From Pseudomonadota bacterium (lineage in GTDB: Bacteria > Pseudomonadota > Alphaproteobacteria > Rhizobiales > Xanthobacteraceae): 26,429 bases of DNA. Under the pieces are notes generated by a model. That model was not told the origin of the DNA and ran no database searches. It saw only the letters and a program-made list of their open reading frames with translations. Every line of letters starts with the position of its first letter. The stretch's first letter is position 1. The stretch is from positions 1-26,429 of the forward strand of contig JAEZMI010000050.1 of the NCBI GenBank assembly GCA_023414975.1, given 5' to 3'. The position numbers were made by a program, and so were the translations under genes. Shown here in pieces: positions 9,705 to 16,767 of the stretch.

Positions 9705-11093
9705 ATGTCCGGCACACAGAGCCCCGTCCCGGCCGCGCCGACGACCGACCTCTGGTTCGAAAATGCTTTCCTGTCAGATGGTTGGGCGCGGAATGTGACT
9801 CTGTCTGTCAGCGAGGGGCGGATCAGCTCAATCGCCGTGGGAGCCGATTCCACCGCCGCCTCAGAGCGGCACGCCATCGCCCTGCCCGGACTCCCGAATC
9901 TCCACAGCCACGCCTTCCAGCGCGCCTTTGCCGGCGGTACGGAGGTGCGGGGACCCACCGGCGACAGTTTCTGGACGTGGCGGGAGGCCATGTACCGGGC
10001 CGTGGACCGCATGGATCCCGACGATGTCGAGGCCATCGCTACCCTTGCCTATATCGAGATGCTGGAAGCCGGCTTCACCCGCGTGGGCGAGTTCCACTAT
10101 CTGCACCACGACATAAATGGCCGCCCTTACAATGATTCAGGCGAGCTTTCGCACCGCATCGCGGCAGCCGCCGCCTCCACCGGGATCGCCCTGACGCTCT
10201 TGCCGGTGTTCTACGCCCATGGCGGTTTCGACGCCGCGCCGCCGACCCATGGGCAACGCCGCTTCATCAATGATATCAATAGCTTCAACAGGCTTATTGA
10301 ATCCGCCCGGCAAGCGGTTTCCACCCTTCCGGACGCCGTTCTCGGCCTCGCTCCGCACAGCCTGCGGGCCGCGACCGTCAGTGAGATCGGCCAGCTCGTG
10401 GCGCTGGCGGGCGGCCCCATCCACATCCATGTCGCCGAACAGGCGAAGGAGGTCGAGGACTGCCTCGCCTTTTCCGGCCGGCGGCCGGTCGAGTTCCTCT
10501 TGGATCACGTCGCGGTGGACGAGCGCTGGTGCCTGATCCACGCCACGCACATGACCGCCGACGAAACCGTTCGGATGGCAAAAAGTGGCGCGGTGGCAGG
10601 GCTTTGCCCGATCACCGAGGCCAATCTCGGCGACGGCATCTTCCCCGCTCCGGCCTTCGTGGAAGCCGGCGGGCGCTATGGCGTCGGCACGGATTCCAAT
10701 GTCCGGATCGACGCCGCCGAGGAGTTGCGTCTGCTGGAGTACTCCCAGCGCCTGGCGCTGCGCGCCCGCAACGTGCTCGCGATGAGTGAGGGCCGCTCCA
10801 CCGGCGCCACCCTCTTCGCCGGTGCGCTCAAGGGCGGCGCGCAGGCGCTCGGCGCGCCCCTCGGCTTGGAGGTCGGCGCACCCGCCGACATCGTCGCCCT
10901 CGACGCCACCCACCCCTCGCTCGCGGGCAAGACGGGGGACGCGATCCTCGACGCCTGGATTTTCGGCGCGGCAGGGCAGACCGTTGACGCGGTCTGGCGG
11001 CGCGGCGTTAAGCTGGTCGACGGCGGCATCCACCGCGATCGCGCCGCCGCCCGCCGGCGCTTCGCCGCCGTTCTCGCCAAGCTCGCCGCCTGA
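9705..11093 (+). CDS. hutF: Formimidoylglutamate deiminase
   Basis: HutF deiminates N-formimino-L-glutamate to N-formyl-L-glutamate plus ammonia; its presence with a HutG deformylase defines the five-step histidine route. The 462-residue amidohydrolase has LPNLHSHAFQRAFAGG (His67, His69), IHIHVAEQ (His242), LIHATHM (His279) and YGVGTDSNVRI (Asp330), the metal ligands and catalytic residues of the family. I chose the ATG at 9705, with GGGAG ten nt upstream. An in-frame ATG at 9645 would start within the HutC operator and downstream -10 element, so it is unlikely to be translated. It is followed after 24 nt by a RidA-family gene in the same direction. Confidence 0.94.
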   Translation: MSGTQSPVPAAPTTDLWFENAFLSDGWARNVTLSVSEGRISSIAVGADSTAASERHAIALPGLPNLHSHAFQRAFAGGTEVRGPTGDSFWTWREAMYRAVDRMDPDDVEAIATLAYIEMLEAGFTRVGEFHYLHHDINGRPYNDSGELSHRIAAAAASTGIALTLLPVFYAHGGFDAAPPTHGQRRFINDINSFNRLIESARQAVSTLPDAVLGLAPHSLRAATVSEIGQLVALAGGPIHIHVAEQAKEVEDCLAFSGRRPVEFLLDHVAVDERWCLIHATHMTADETVRMAKSGAVAGLCPITEANLGDGIFPAPAFVEAGGRYGVGTDSNVRIDAAEELRLLEYSQRLALRARNVLAMSEGRSTGATLFAGALKGGAQALGAPLGLEVGAPADIVALDATHPSLAGKTGDAILDAWIFGAAGQTVDAVWRRGVKLVDGGIHRDRAAARRRFAAVLAKLAA

Positions 11094-11117
11094 ATCGCCA
11101 TCTTCACCGGAGCTTCC

Positions 11118-11513
11118 ATGCCCTTGCAATTCATGATGATTCCCGGCGCCCCGACGCCGGTTGCGCCGTTCAGCCACGCGGTGGAGACCGATGGCTGGGT
11201 GTTCATCACCGGCCAGATGCCGACCTGGCCGGACGACGATTCCCGCCCGCTTCCGGAGGGCGTGGAGGCGCAGACGCGGCGGGTGATGGACAATCTCGTC
11301 ATCGTGCTGGAGGGGCTGGGGCTGGACCTCTCCCACGTGGTGCAGGCGCGGGTCTACCTCACCGAGTTCCAGCGCGACTACCCGGCGATGAACGCGGCCT
11401 ATGCGTCCTATTTCCCGCCGGACCGGCGCCCCGCCCGCACCTGCGTCGGCGTCACCGGCCTCGCCCGCGACGCGCTGGTCGAAATCGACCTCGTCGCCCG
11501 CCGCCCGTCCTGA
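11118..11513 (+). CDS. RidA (YjgF/UK114) family enamine/imine deaminase
   Basis: The 131-residue protein belongs to the RidA family, which hydrolyses reactive enamine/imine intermediates to ketones and ammonia. The key arginine (Arg107 in RPARTCVGV) and the glutamate 15 residues later (Glu122 in LVEIDLVARR) align with Arg105 and Glu120 of E. coli RidA, so the active site appears intact. APFSHAVETDGWVFITGQ near the start is the usual N-terminal family region. GGAG lies five nt before the ATG. It is 24 nt behind hutF and closed by the terminator at 11523-11548, so it is probably cotranscribed and HutC-controlled. Its substrate in histidine breakdown is not known; a nitrogenous intermediate of the pathway is an inference from context. 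Confidence 0.9.
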   Translation: MPLQFMMIPGAPTPVAPFSHAVETDGWVFITGQMPTWPDDDSRPLPEGVEAQTRRVMDNLVIVLEGLGLDLSHVVQARVYLTEFQRDYPAMNAAYASYFPPDRRPARTCVGVTGLARDALVEIDLVARRPS

Positions 11514-11522
11514 CGGCAACAA

Positions 11523-11548
11523 AAAAGGCGGCCCCGAGGCCGCCTTTT
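11523..11548. terminator. Bidirectional Rho-independent terminator
   Basis: GGCGGCC (11527-11533), loop CCGA and GGCCGCC (11538-11544) form a perfect 7-bp GC stem flanked by a run of six A on the left and TTTT on the right. It therefore has a T-tract on both strands. It lies between convergent ridA and the FAH gene, ending both transcripts. Confidence 0.93.
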
Positions 11549-11567
11549 CCGTCTTCCGGGGGGACGA

Positions 11568-12272
11568 TCAGACCACCTTGACGGTGAAGCTGCCCACTCC
11601 ATCCACGCCGCCTTCCATCACGTCGCCGCGCACGATCGCGCCGACACCGGCCGGCGTGCCGGACATGATGATGTCGCCGGCCTTCAGCTCGAAAAGGCCC
11701 GAGAGGATCGAGATCATCTCCGGCACTTTCCAGATCATCTGGTTGAGGTCGCCGACCTGACGCTGCACGCCGTTGACGTTCAGCCAGACCTTGCCGTCGG
11801 TCGGGTGGCCGATCTTGGAGGCCGGCACCAGCGCCGAGCACGGGGCGGAGGCTTCGAACGCCTTGCCGACTTCCCACGGACGGCCGAGCTTCTTGGCCTC
11901 GCCCTGCAGGTCGCGGCGGGTCATGTCGAGGCCGATGCCGTAGCCCCAGACGCAGTCCATCGCCTTGTCGACCGGGATGTTCACCCCGCCCTTGCCGAGC
12001 GCCACGAGCATTTCCAGCTCGTAGTGCACGTCGCTGGACTTGTCGGGATAGGGGAAGGTGCCGTTGGTGATGACGTTGTCGGGGTTCTTCTGGAAGAAGA
12101 AGGGCGGCTCCTTGTTCGGATCATGCCCCATCTCGATCGCGTGCTCGGCATAGTTGCGGCCGACGCAGTAGATGCGGTGGATGGGAAACAGCTTGTCCGA
12201 GCCTTCGACGGGGAGCGTCGGGATGCCAGGAGGCGTGATCACATAGGCGGCGTGGTCGAGAGGGGCGTTCAT
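11568..12272 (-). CDS. FAH-family hydrolase, fumarylpyruvate-hydrolase-like
   Basis: The 234-residue protein has the fumarylacetoacetate hydrolase fold (PF01557). RIYCVGRNYAEHAIEMG (33-49), the metal-ligand set Glu85/Glu87 in YELEMLVALGKGG with Asp116 in GLDMTRRDLQ, Lys137 in WEVGKAFEASAP, and MSGTPAGVGA (203-212) are all present. These segments resemble the fumarylpyruvate hydrolases (NagK type) that end the gentisate pathway, which split fumarylpyruvate to fumarate and pyruvate; the exact substrate is an inference. AGGAG lies 8 nt before the ATG. Its ATG overlaps the stop of the upstream permease by one base (TGATG), so it is the last cistron of the transporter operon. No maleylpyruvate isomerase or gentisate dioxygenase is in the window. 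Confidence 0.85.
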   Translation of the reverse strand: MNAPLDHAAYVITPPGIPTLPVEGSDKLFPIHRIYCVGRNYAEHAIEMGHDPNKEPPFFFQKNPDNVITNGTFPYPDKSSDVHYELEMLVALGKGGVNIPVDKAMDCVWGYGIGLDMTRRDLQGEAKKLGRPWEVGKAFEASAPCSALVPASKIGHPTDGKVWLNVNGVQRQVGDLNQMIWKVPEMISILSGLFELKAGDIIMSGTPAGVGAIVRGDVMEGGVDGVGSFTVKVV

Positions 12273-13024
12273 CAGCGTACTCCTGCATAATAGTCGACGC
12301 GTTTTTCAATGTTTTCAATGAGAGCCGACAGCCCCATCGCCGCGGCGAAGAGGATGATGGTCAGCGCCCAGAAGTTCTCCATGTCGAAATTGCGCGAGTA
12401 GAGCTCGAACAATTCGCCATAGCCGATGATCGAGACCAGCAGCTGGCCGATCACCACGCCCTTCACGCCGCGCACCACGCCGAGCCGGATGCCGGCCAGG
12501 ATTTCGGGAAGGGCCGCGAGAAGGATGATCTTGCCGTAGAGGGTGAAGGTGGAGGCGCCGTAGCTGCGCCCCATCTCGATGAGCGAATTCGGCACGCCCT
12601 GTATGCCGGCGCGGGTGTCCAGCACAATGATCCAGACGGCGAACAGGAAGACGGTGACGACCACGGTCGTCTCGCCCATGCCGAACAGGATCATCAACAC
12701 CGGCACCAGCGCGGAGAGCGGCGCCGAGACGAAAATGTTGACCCAGATGCCCATCAGGTTGTCGACCGCCTGGAAGCGGCCCATGAGCACGCCCAGCACG
12801 ATGCCCACGACGATGGAGAAGAACATGCCGATGAGAAAGCTGTTCAGCGTGGTCAGCGCCGCCGCCTGCCAGGTGCCGGTCTGCACCAGCGCCACGGCCG
12901 CCACCACCACATCGGAGAGCGGCGGGATGAGGAACATCATGCCGGATTGCCCGACCAGTTCCCAGATGAGGCACCACACGATGAGCGACGCCATCATGGG
13001 CACGCGATAGCCGAAGAGTGTCAT
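12272..13024 (-). CDS. ABC transporter permease (NitT/TauT type)
   Basis: This 250-residue inner-membrane protein is one of two permeases of an ABC importer of the nitrate/sulfonate/taurine type (SsuC/TauC-like). It has about six hydrophobic segments. The cytoplasmic EAA loop that docks on the ATPase is EMGRSYGASTFTLYGKIILL, followed by AALPEILAGIRLG, near residues 155-187. GGGGAGGG lies upstream of its ATG. The gene starts 11 nt after the ATPase gene and overlaps the FAH hydrolase start by one base. Two different permeases in the operon suggest a heterodimeric channel. Confidence 0.9.
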   Translation of the reverse strand: MTLFGYRVPMMASLIVWCLIWELVGQSGMMFLIPPLSDVVVAAVALVQTGTWQAAALTTLNSFLIGMFFSIVVGIVLGVLMGRFQAVDNLMGIWVNIFVSAPLSALVPVLMILFGMGETTVVVTVFLFAVWIIVLDTRAGIQGVPNSLIEMGRSYGASTFTLYGKIILLAALPEILAGIRLGVVRGVKGVVIGQLLVSIIGYGELFELYSRNFDMENFWALTIILFAAAMGLSALIENIEKRVDYYAGVR

Positions 13025-13035
13025 CGCGCCCTCCC

Positions 13036-13842
13036 CTAATCGACGTAGCGCTTGAGGCCCTGCCAGATCTCCTCGACCGTATCGAGATAGCCCTGGTCAC
13101 GGCGGATGGCGTCAGGCGAGGCCGAACGGTCGATCTCCGGCTCGATGATCTGGGCGATGCGGCCCGGACGGCGGGAGAGGATGACGATTCGGTCGGAGCA
13201 ATAGACCGCTTCCTCGATCGAGTGGGTGACGAAGATGAAGGTCTTCTTCTCCAGCTCGACGAGGCGCAGCAGGTCCTCCTGGAACTTGCGGCGGTTCTGC
13301 TCGTCCACCGCCGAGAACGGCTCGTCGAGCAGCAGCACGTCGGCGTTCACCGCGAAGGCACGGGCAAGGCCAACACGCTGGCGCATGCCGCCGGAGAGTT
13401 CGTGCGGGTATTTGTTCTCGAAGCCGGCGAGCCCAACCTCGGCGATGTATTTGCGGGCGATGGACTGGCGCTCGTCCTTGCCCATGCCCTTGAGCTCAAG
13501 GCCGAAGGCGACATTGCGCATCACTGTCGCCCACGGCATCAGCGCGAAGTCCTGGAACACGAAGGCCCGCTCCGGGCCGGGGCCGGTCACGGTCTTGCCG
13601 TTCACCCGGATTTCGCCGGAGGTGGCGGGGATGAGGCCCGCGATGATCTTGAGCAGGGTGGTCTTGCCGCAGCCGGAGGGGCCGAGCAGCGTGGTCAGCT
13701 TGCCGGCGGGGAAGTCGAGATCGATGCCGCGCAGCGCCTCGACCTCGTTGTACATCTTGCAGATGCCGCGCACCTCGACCGCGACGTCGCTGCCCGCAGG
13801 CTTGGCGGCGGCCGCGGCCGCCTGCGTCGTGATGTTGCGCAT
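13036..13842 (-). CDS. ABC transporter ATP-binding protein (NitT/TauT type)
   Basis: The 268-residue ATPase should drive the importer encoded around it. Visible motifs are Walker A GPSGCGKTT (54-62), Q-loop FVFQDFALMPW (94-104), signature LSGGMRQRVGLARA (149-162), Walker B LLLDEPFSAVD (170-180) and switch His207 in FVTHSIEEAVY. The sequence is of the SsuB/TauB class. An alanine-rich N-terminal extension of about 20 residues precedes the domain. It starts 3 nt after the stop of the first permease gene. Confidence 0.95.
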   Translation of the reverse strand: MRNITTQAAAAAAKPAGSDVAVEVRGICKMYNEVEALRGIDLDFPAGKLTTLLGPSGCGKTTLLKIIAGLIPATSGEIRVNGKTVTGPGPERAFVFQDFALMPWATVMRNVAFGLELKGMGKDERQSIARKYIAEVGLAGFENKYPHELSGGMRQRVGLARAFAVNADVLLLDEPFSAVDEQNRRKFQEDLLRLVELEKKTFIFVTHSIEEAVYCSDRIVILSRRPGRIAQIIEPEIDRSASPDAIRRDQGYLDTVEEIWQGLKRYVD

Positions 13843-13845
13843 GGG

Positions 13846-14676
13846 TCAGGACCTTCTCTTTTCGGGACGCAGCACGCGAAGCTCGAAAGCCTCAAGCGCG
13901 GCGAGCGTCAGGGTGGAGACGAGGATGATGGAGACCACGGCGGCATACATCTCCGCATAGTTCGCCACCGAGCGGTGATAGGTGATGAGATCGCCGATGC
14001 CGGTCGGCGTGATCAGCAGTTCGGCGAGGATCACGCCGATGAAGCCGGCGGCGAGGCCGAGCCGCAGACCGGCGAAGATGACCGGGCTGGCGTCGGGGAT
14101 GATGATCTTGGTGATGCGCTGCCACCAGTTTCCCTGGAAGGAGTAGCACATGGCAACCAATGAGGGATTGGCGTTGCGGACGGCCTTGTAGCCGTTGAGC
14201 ACGATCACCGGCAGGGCCAGCATGATCACCGCCAACGTCTTCGACACCAGGCCGATGCCGTAGACGAACGTAATGAGCGGGATCAGAGCGGCCATGGGCG
14301 CGGCCTGCACGACGATGAACACCGGCGCGATGAGCCATTCGGCGAAGCGCGACAGCCCCATGACGATGCCCAGCGCGATGCCGATGACCGTCGAAATGGC
14401 GATGCCGATCACCAGCGGCTGCAGCGTCTCCGCATAGGCGGCGACGAAGGAGCCGTCGAGCGTCATCGTCACGAAGGCGCGCAGCGTCTCCAGAAAGGTC
14501 GGGAAGGCGAAGCTGATCGGAATGCGCCCGGCGATTTCCCAAATGAGGAAGAAAAGCCCGATGGAGGCAATGCGCCAGAGGGCCGTGCGATGCTCCGACA
14601 GCTTCCTCCAGAAGGAGGAAGCCTCGGGGTTAGGAACGGCTCTTGAGGAGCCGTTCGCCTGTGCGGGAGCCGCCAT
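13846..14676 (-). CDS. ABC transporter permease (NitT/TauT type)
   Basis: The 276-residue protein is the second permease of the importer. After a polar N-terminus of about 30 residues it has around six membrane segments, starting at WRIASIGLFFLIWEIAG (34-50). The EAA-like loop around YSFQGNWWQRITKIIIPDASP, then VIFAGLRLGLAAG, is in the expected place. Its sequence differs clearly from the other permease (12272-13024), so this is not a recent duplication. It begins 10 nt after the binding-protein gene and ends 3 nt before the ATPase gene. Confidence 0.9.
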   Translation of the reverse strand: MAAPAQANGSSRAVPNPEASSFWRKLSEHRTALWRIASIGLFFLIWEIAGRIPISFAFPTFLETLRAFVTMTLDGSFVAAYAETLQPLVIGIAISTVIGIALGIVMGLSRFAEWLIAPVFIVVQAAPMAALIPLITFVYGIGLVSKTLAVIMLALPVIVLNGYKAVRNANPSLVAMCYSFQGNWWQRITKIIIPDASPVIFAGLRLGLAAGFIGVILAELLITPTGIGDLITYHRSVANYAEMYAAVVSIILVSTLTLAALEAFELRVLRPEKRRS

Positions 14677-14686
14677 CCATCCGGCC

Positions 14687-15691
14687 TCAGTTCGTGCCGA
14701 CCTTGCCGAGCGCGCGGTTCAGCGGCTCGAGCGCCCAGAAATCCTCGACCTTCAGCTCGTCCGGCTTGCCGGTGAGCTGGCCGGAGAGGGTGTAGAAGGC
14801 GAAGTCATCCTTGGCCGCTGTTGCGCCGCCGCCGTTGAGCGGGAACGCCTTGCCTTCCGCGAGTTCGGTGAAATAGGGGGTGATCTCGGCGACCTGGTCG
14901 GCCGGCAGGTCCGGCAGCAGCTTGTACTTGGCGCGCCACTCGGCAACGACCGCCGGGTTCTTGGTCACTTCACGCCAGGTGGTCAGCACGGACTCGACGA
15001 TGATGTCGACGTCCTTCTGGTTCTTGTCGAGGAAGTCCTGGCGGGCGAACAGCGCCTCGTCGGTGGCGTTCACCCCGTCGAGCGGCAGGATGATGAACTT
15101 GCCGGGCGCCTTCTCCTGCAGCAGCCGGCGGCCGGCGGAATCGACGATGGTCGCCTTCACATTGCCCTGGAGCAGCGCGCCGGTGCGCACTTCCGAGCCC
15201 GGAATGTAGCTGATCTTGGAAAACTTGATGCCCTGCCGGTCTTCCATCAGCTTCATGATGGCCTCGGTGCCGGAACCGCGCGAGTGCACCGCGACCTCCT
15301 GCCCGTTGAGGTCCTTCCACGTCTTGTAGAACTCGGCATTGACCGCCGGGTAGAAGCGCAGCGTGGAGAGCTGGAGGAAGATGCGCACGGGCACCTTGAC
15401 CTTCTGGATGAGGGCATAGGGACCGCCGACGCCGATATCCGCCTGTCCGCTCACCACGGCCTGCGCCGCGATGTCCTCGGACTTGAGATAGGTCATCTCG
15501 ATGTCCACGCCCTTCTGTTTGGCCAGCTCGAAGGCGGCCAGCAGATGCAGGTTCTCGACGCTGGCGATGTCGCCATAGGCCACGCGCACCTTGGCTTCCG
15601 CCTCGGGCGAGAAAGCCAGCGCCGCGCTGAAACCAAGCACGGCAGCGGTGCCGGAAAGGCGCACCAATCCCTTGGTCAGGCTCTTGAGCAT
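14687..15691 (-). CDS. ABC transporter periplasmic substrate-binding protein (NitT/TauT type)
   Basis: The 334-residue protein is the solute receptor of the importer. It has a Sec signal peptide: positively charged MLKSLTKGLVRLSG, a hydrophobic core and a likely cleavage after AEA33. The mature part resembles SsuA/TauA-type binding proteins (PF09084/PF13379 class), with VRVAYGDIASVENL at the start, AQAVVSGQADIGVGGPYA and later VAVHSRGSGTEAIMKLM. The ligand cannot be read from sequence. I chose the ATG at 15691 because GGGAG is 7 nt upstream and the signal peptide starts there; the frame opens further to 15748. It is the first gene of the leftward operon, and its promoter region is shared with the GntR regulator. 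Confidence 0.9.
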   Translation of the reverse strand: MLKSLTKGLVRLSGTAAVLGFSAALAFSPEAEAKVRVAYGDIASVENLHLLAAFELAKQKGVDIEMTYLKSEDIAAQAVVSGQADIGVGGPYALIQKVKVPVRIFLQLSTLRFYPAVNAEFYKTWKDLNGQEVAVHSRGSGTEAIMKLMEDRQGIKFSKISYIPGSEVRTGALLQGNVKATIVDSAGRRLLQEKAPGKFIILPLDGVNATDEALFARQDFLDKNQKDVDIIVESVLTTWREVTKNPAVVAEWRAKYKLLPDLPADQVAEITPYFTELAEGKAFPLNGGGATAAKDDFAFYTLSGQLTGKPDELKVEDFWALEPLNRALGKVGTN

Positions 15692-15763
15692 GTTCGTCTC
15701 CCATAATGCCGCGTGGTTGGTTCCACTGATGGCTGAACGGCGCGCCACCCCGCGAGGTAGCAG

Positions 15764-15870
15764 ACCAATTATGTTTTGGTTTATCTTGGTGGAAAGAGCC
15801 GGTCAAGTTCAAAACGGCTTGACCTCAGGCTGCGACGCCCGCATAGATTGAACCAATTCCATATTTGGTT
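15764..15870. promoter_or_regulatory. Divergent control region with paired palindromic operators
   Basis: Two similar palindromes flank a symmetric promoter pair. Site 1 is ACCAA-N7-TTGGT at 15764-15780 and site 2 is AACCAA-N8-TTGGTT at 15851-15870. Between them GGTCAAG (15801-15807) and CTTGACC (15818-15824) form an inverted repeat that supplies a TTGACC -35 in each direction. The rightward -10 may be TAGATT (15844-15849, long 19-nt spacer). The leftward -10 would fall near 15778-15783, over site 1. Both palindromes are thus placed to block transcription of the binding-protein operon and of the regulator. Binding by the adjacent FadR-type protein is inferred. Confidence 0.6.
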
Positions 15871-15882
15871 GAGACGGCCGCC

Positions 15883-16608
15883 ATGCTGAACCCGCAATTG
15901 GATACCGCCCCGGTCGACATTCATCCGGCGAAGGGGATCGTGACGCAGTTGCGCGCCTATCTCGCGCAGATCGATCTTCCCGATGACGGGCGCCTGCCCC
16001 CGGAGCGCGAGCTGGCGGTGGCGCTCGGCGTATCCCGCACCGAATTGCGCAAGGCGCTCGATGTTCTGGAGGCGGAAGGCCAGCTTTGGCGCCATGTCGG
16101 CAAGGGCACCTTCATGGGCAGCCGGCCGCTGGACACGTTTGCCGACATTTCCGCGCTCGCGCGGCGCAGCAACCCGGCGGAGGTGATGCGCGCCCGCCTC
16201 GTCATCGAGCCGGAGATCACGCGCGCCGCCGCCTTCACCGCGACGCCCGCGGCGATTTCCGAAATGCGCCTCTGCCTCGCTCGCTCACGCCAGGCGGAGA
16301 CCTGGCGGCAATATGAGGGCTGGGACACGCGGCTCCACCGCACCATCGCCGAGGCAACTCAGAACAGCCTGCTGGTCGGCCTGTTCGACACACTCAACGC
16401 CGTCCGCCGGGCCGTCACCTGGGGCCGGCTGCGCACCGCGCCGGTGCGTCCTCTGCCCACGCACCACAGCTTCGCCGAGCATGAAGCCATTGTGGACGCG
16501 ATCGAGAATCGGGACATGGCCGGCGCGGCCGCTGCCATGCGCGCCCATCTGCAGACCGTCGAGCGCAAGCTGCTGGAGAAGCAGATGCGGGCGGCCAACG
16601 AAGATTGA
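15883..16608 (+). CDS. FadR-subfamily GntR transcriptional regulator
   Basis: The 241-residue protein has an N-terminal winged helix (about residues 15-78) with LPPERELAVALGVSRTELRKAL, in two parts LPPERELAVALGVS and RTELRKALDVLEAEG, and wing GKGTFMG. An all-helical FCD effector domain follows (about 95-230). Asp148, His152, His200 and His222 are spaced like the metal-binding set of FCD domains, which usually sense small carboxylic acids. I chose the ATG at 15883; the frame opens at a TTG at 15865, but that lies inside the palindrome at 15851-15870. The Shine-Dalgarno is weak. Its divergent position points to control of the ABC/FAH operon by an organic acid, possibly the transported substrate or a metabolite. 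Confidence 0.88.
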   Translation: MLNPQLDTAPVDIHPAKGIVTQLRAYLAQIDLPDDGRLPPERELAVALGVSRTELRKALDVLEAEGQLWRHVGKGTFMGSRPLDTFADISALARRSNPAEVMRARLVIEPEITRAAAFTATPAAISEMRLCLARSRQAETWRQYEGWDTRLHRTIAEATQNSLLVGLFDTLNAVRRAVTWGRLRTAPVRPLPTHHSFAEHEAIVDAIENRDMAGAAAAMRAHLQTVERKLLEKQMRAANED

Positions 16609-16672
16609 ACGTGGGCCGGGCGAGATCAGGCCCGCCGTGCGAAGCTGGCCTCATCCGGCGAATTCTGTTCTC

Positions 16673-16686
16673 TTGCGACAGGTCAA
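16673..16686. promoter_or_regulatory. Possible FNR/FixK-type box upstream of pta
   Basis: TTGCGACAGGTCAA fits the relaxed FixK/FnrL pattern TTG-N8-CAA and has the T before CAA; it lacks the symmetric AT of the strict FNR box. It is centred about 88 nt before the pta start. If it acts at -41.5, a leader of some 45 nt would follow. No clear -10 is seen. Oxygen control would suit an acetate-producing pathway, but the match is short. Confidence 0.35.
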
Positions 16687-16767
16687 GGACGCCGCGGCGC
16701 CTTCGCCGTCCCGTGGCAGCCTCTCGGCATGGCCGGTCCGGCCGACTCACGGGTTGCAAGGAACGCC

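Noticed and set aside
11568..16608. The ABC operon as a histidine or urocanate transporter of the hut locus
   Set aside because: It is separated by a strong terminator, has its own regulator and different operators, lacks the hut site, and the importer type is not the usual histidine family.
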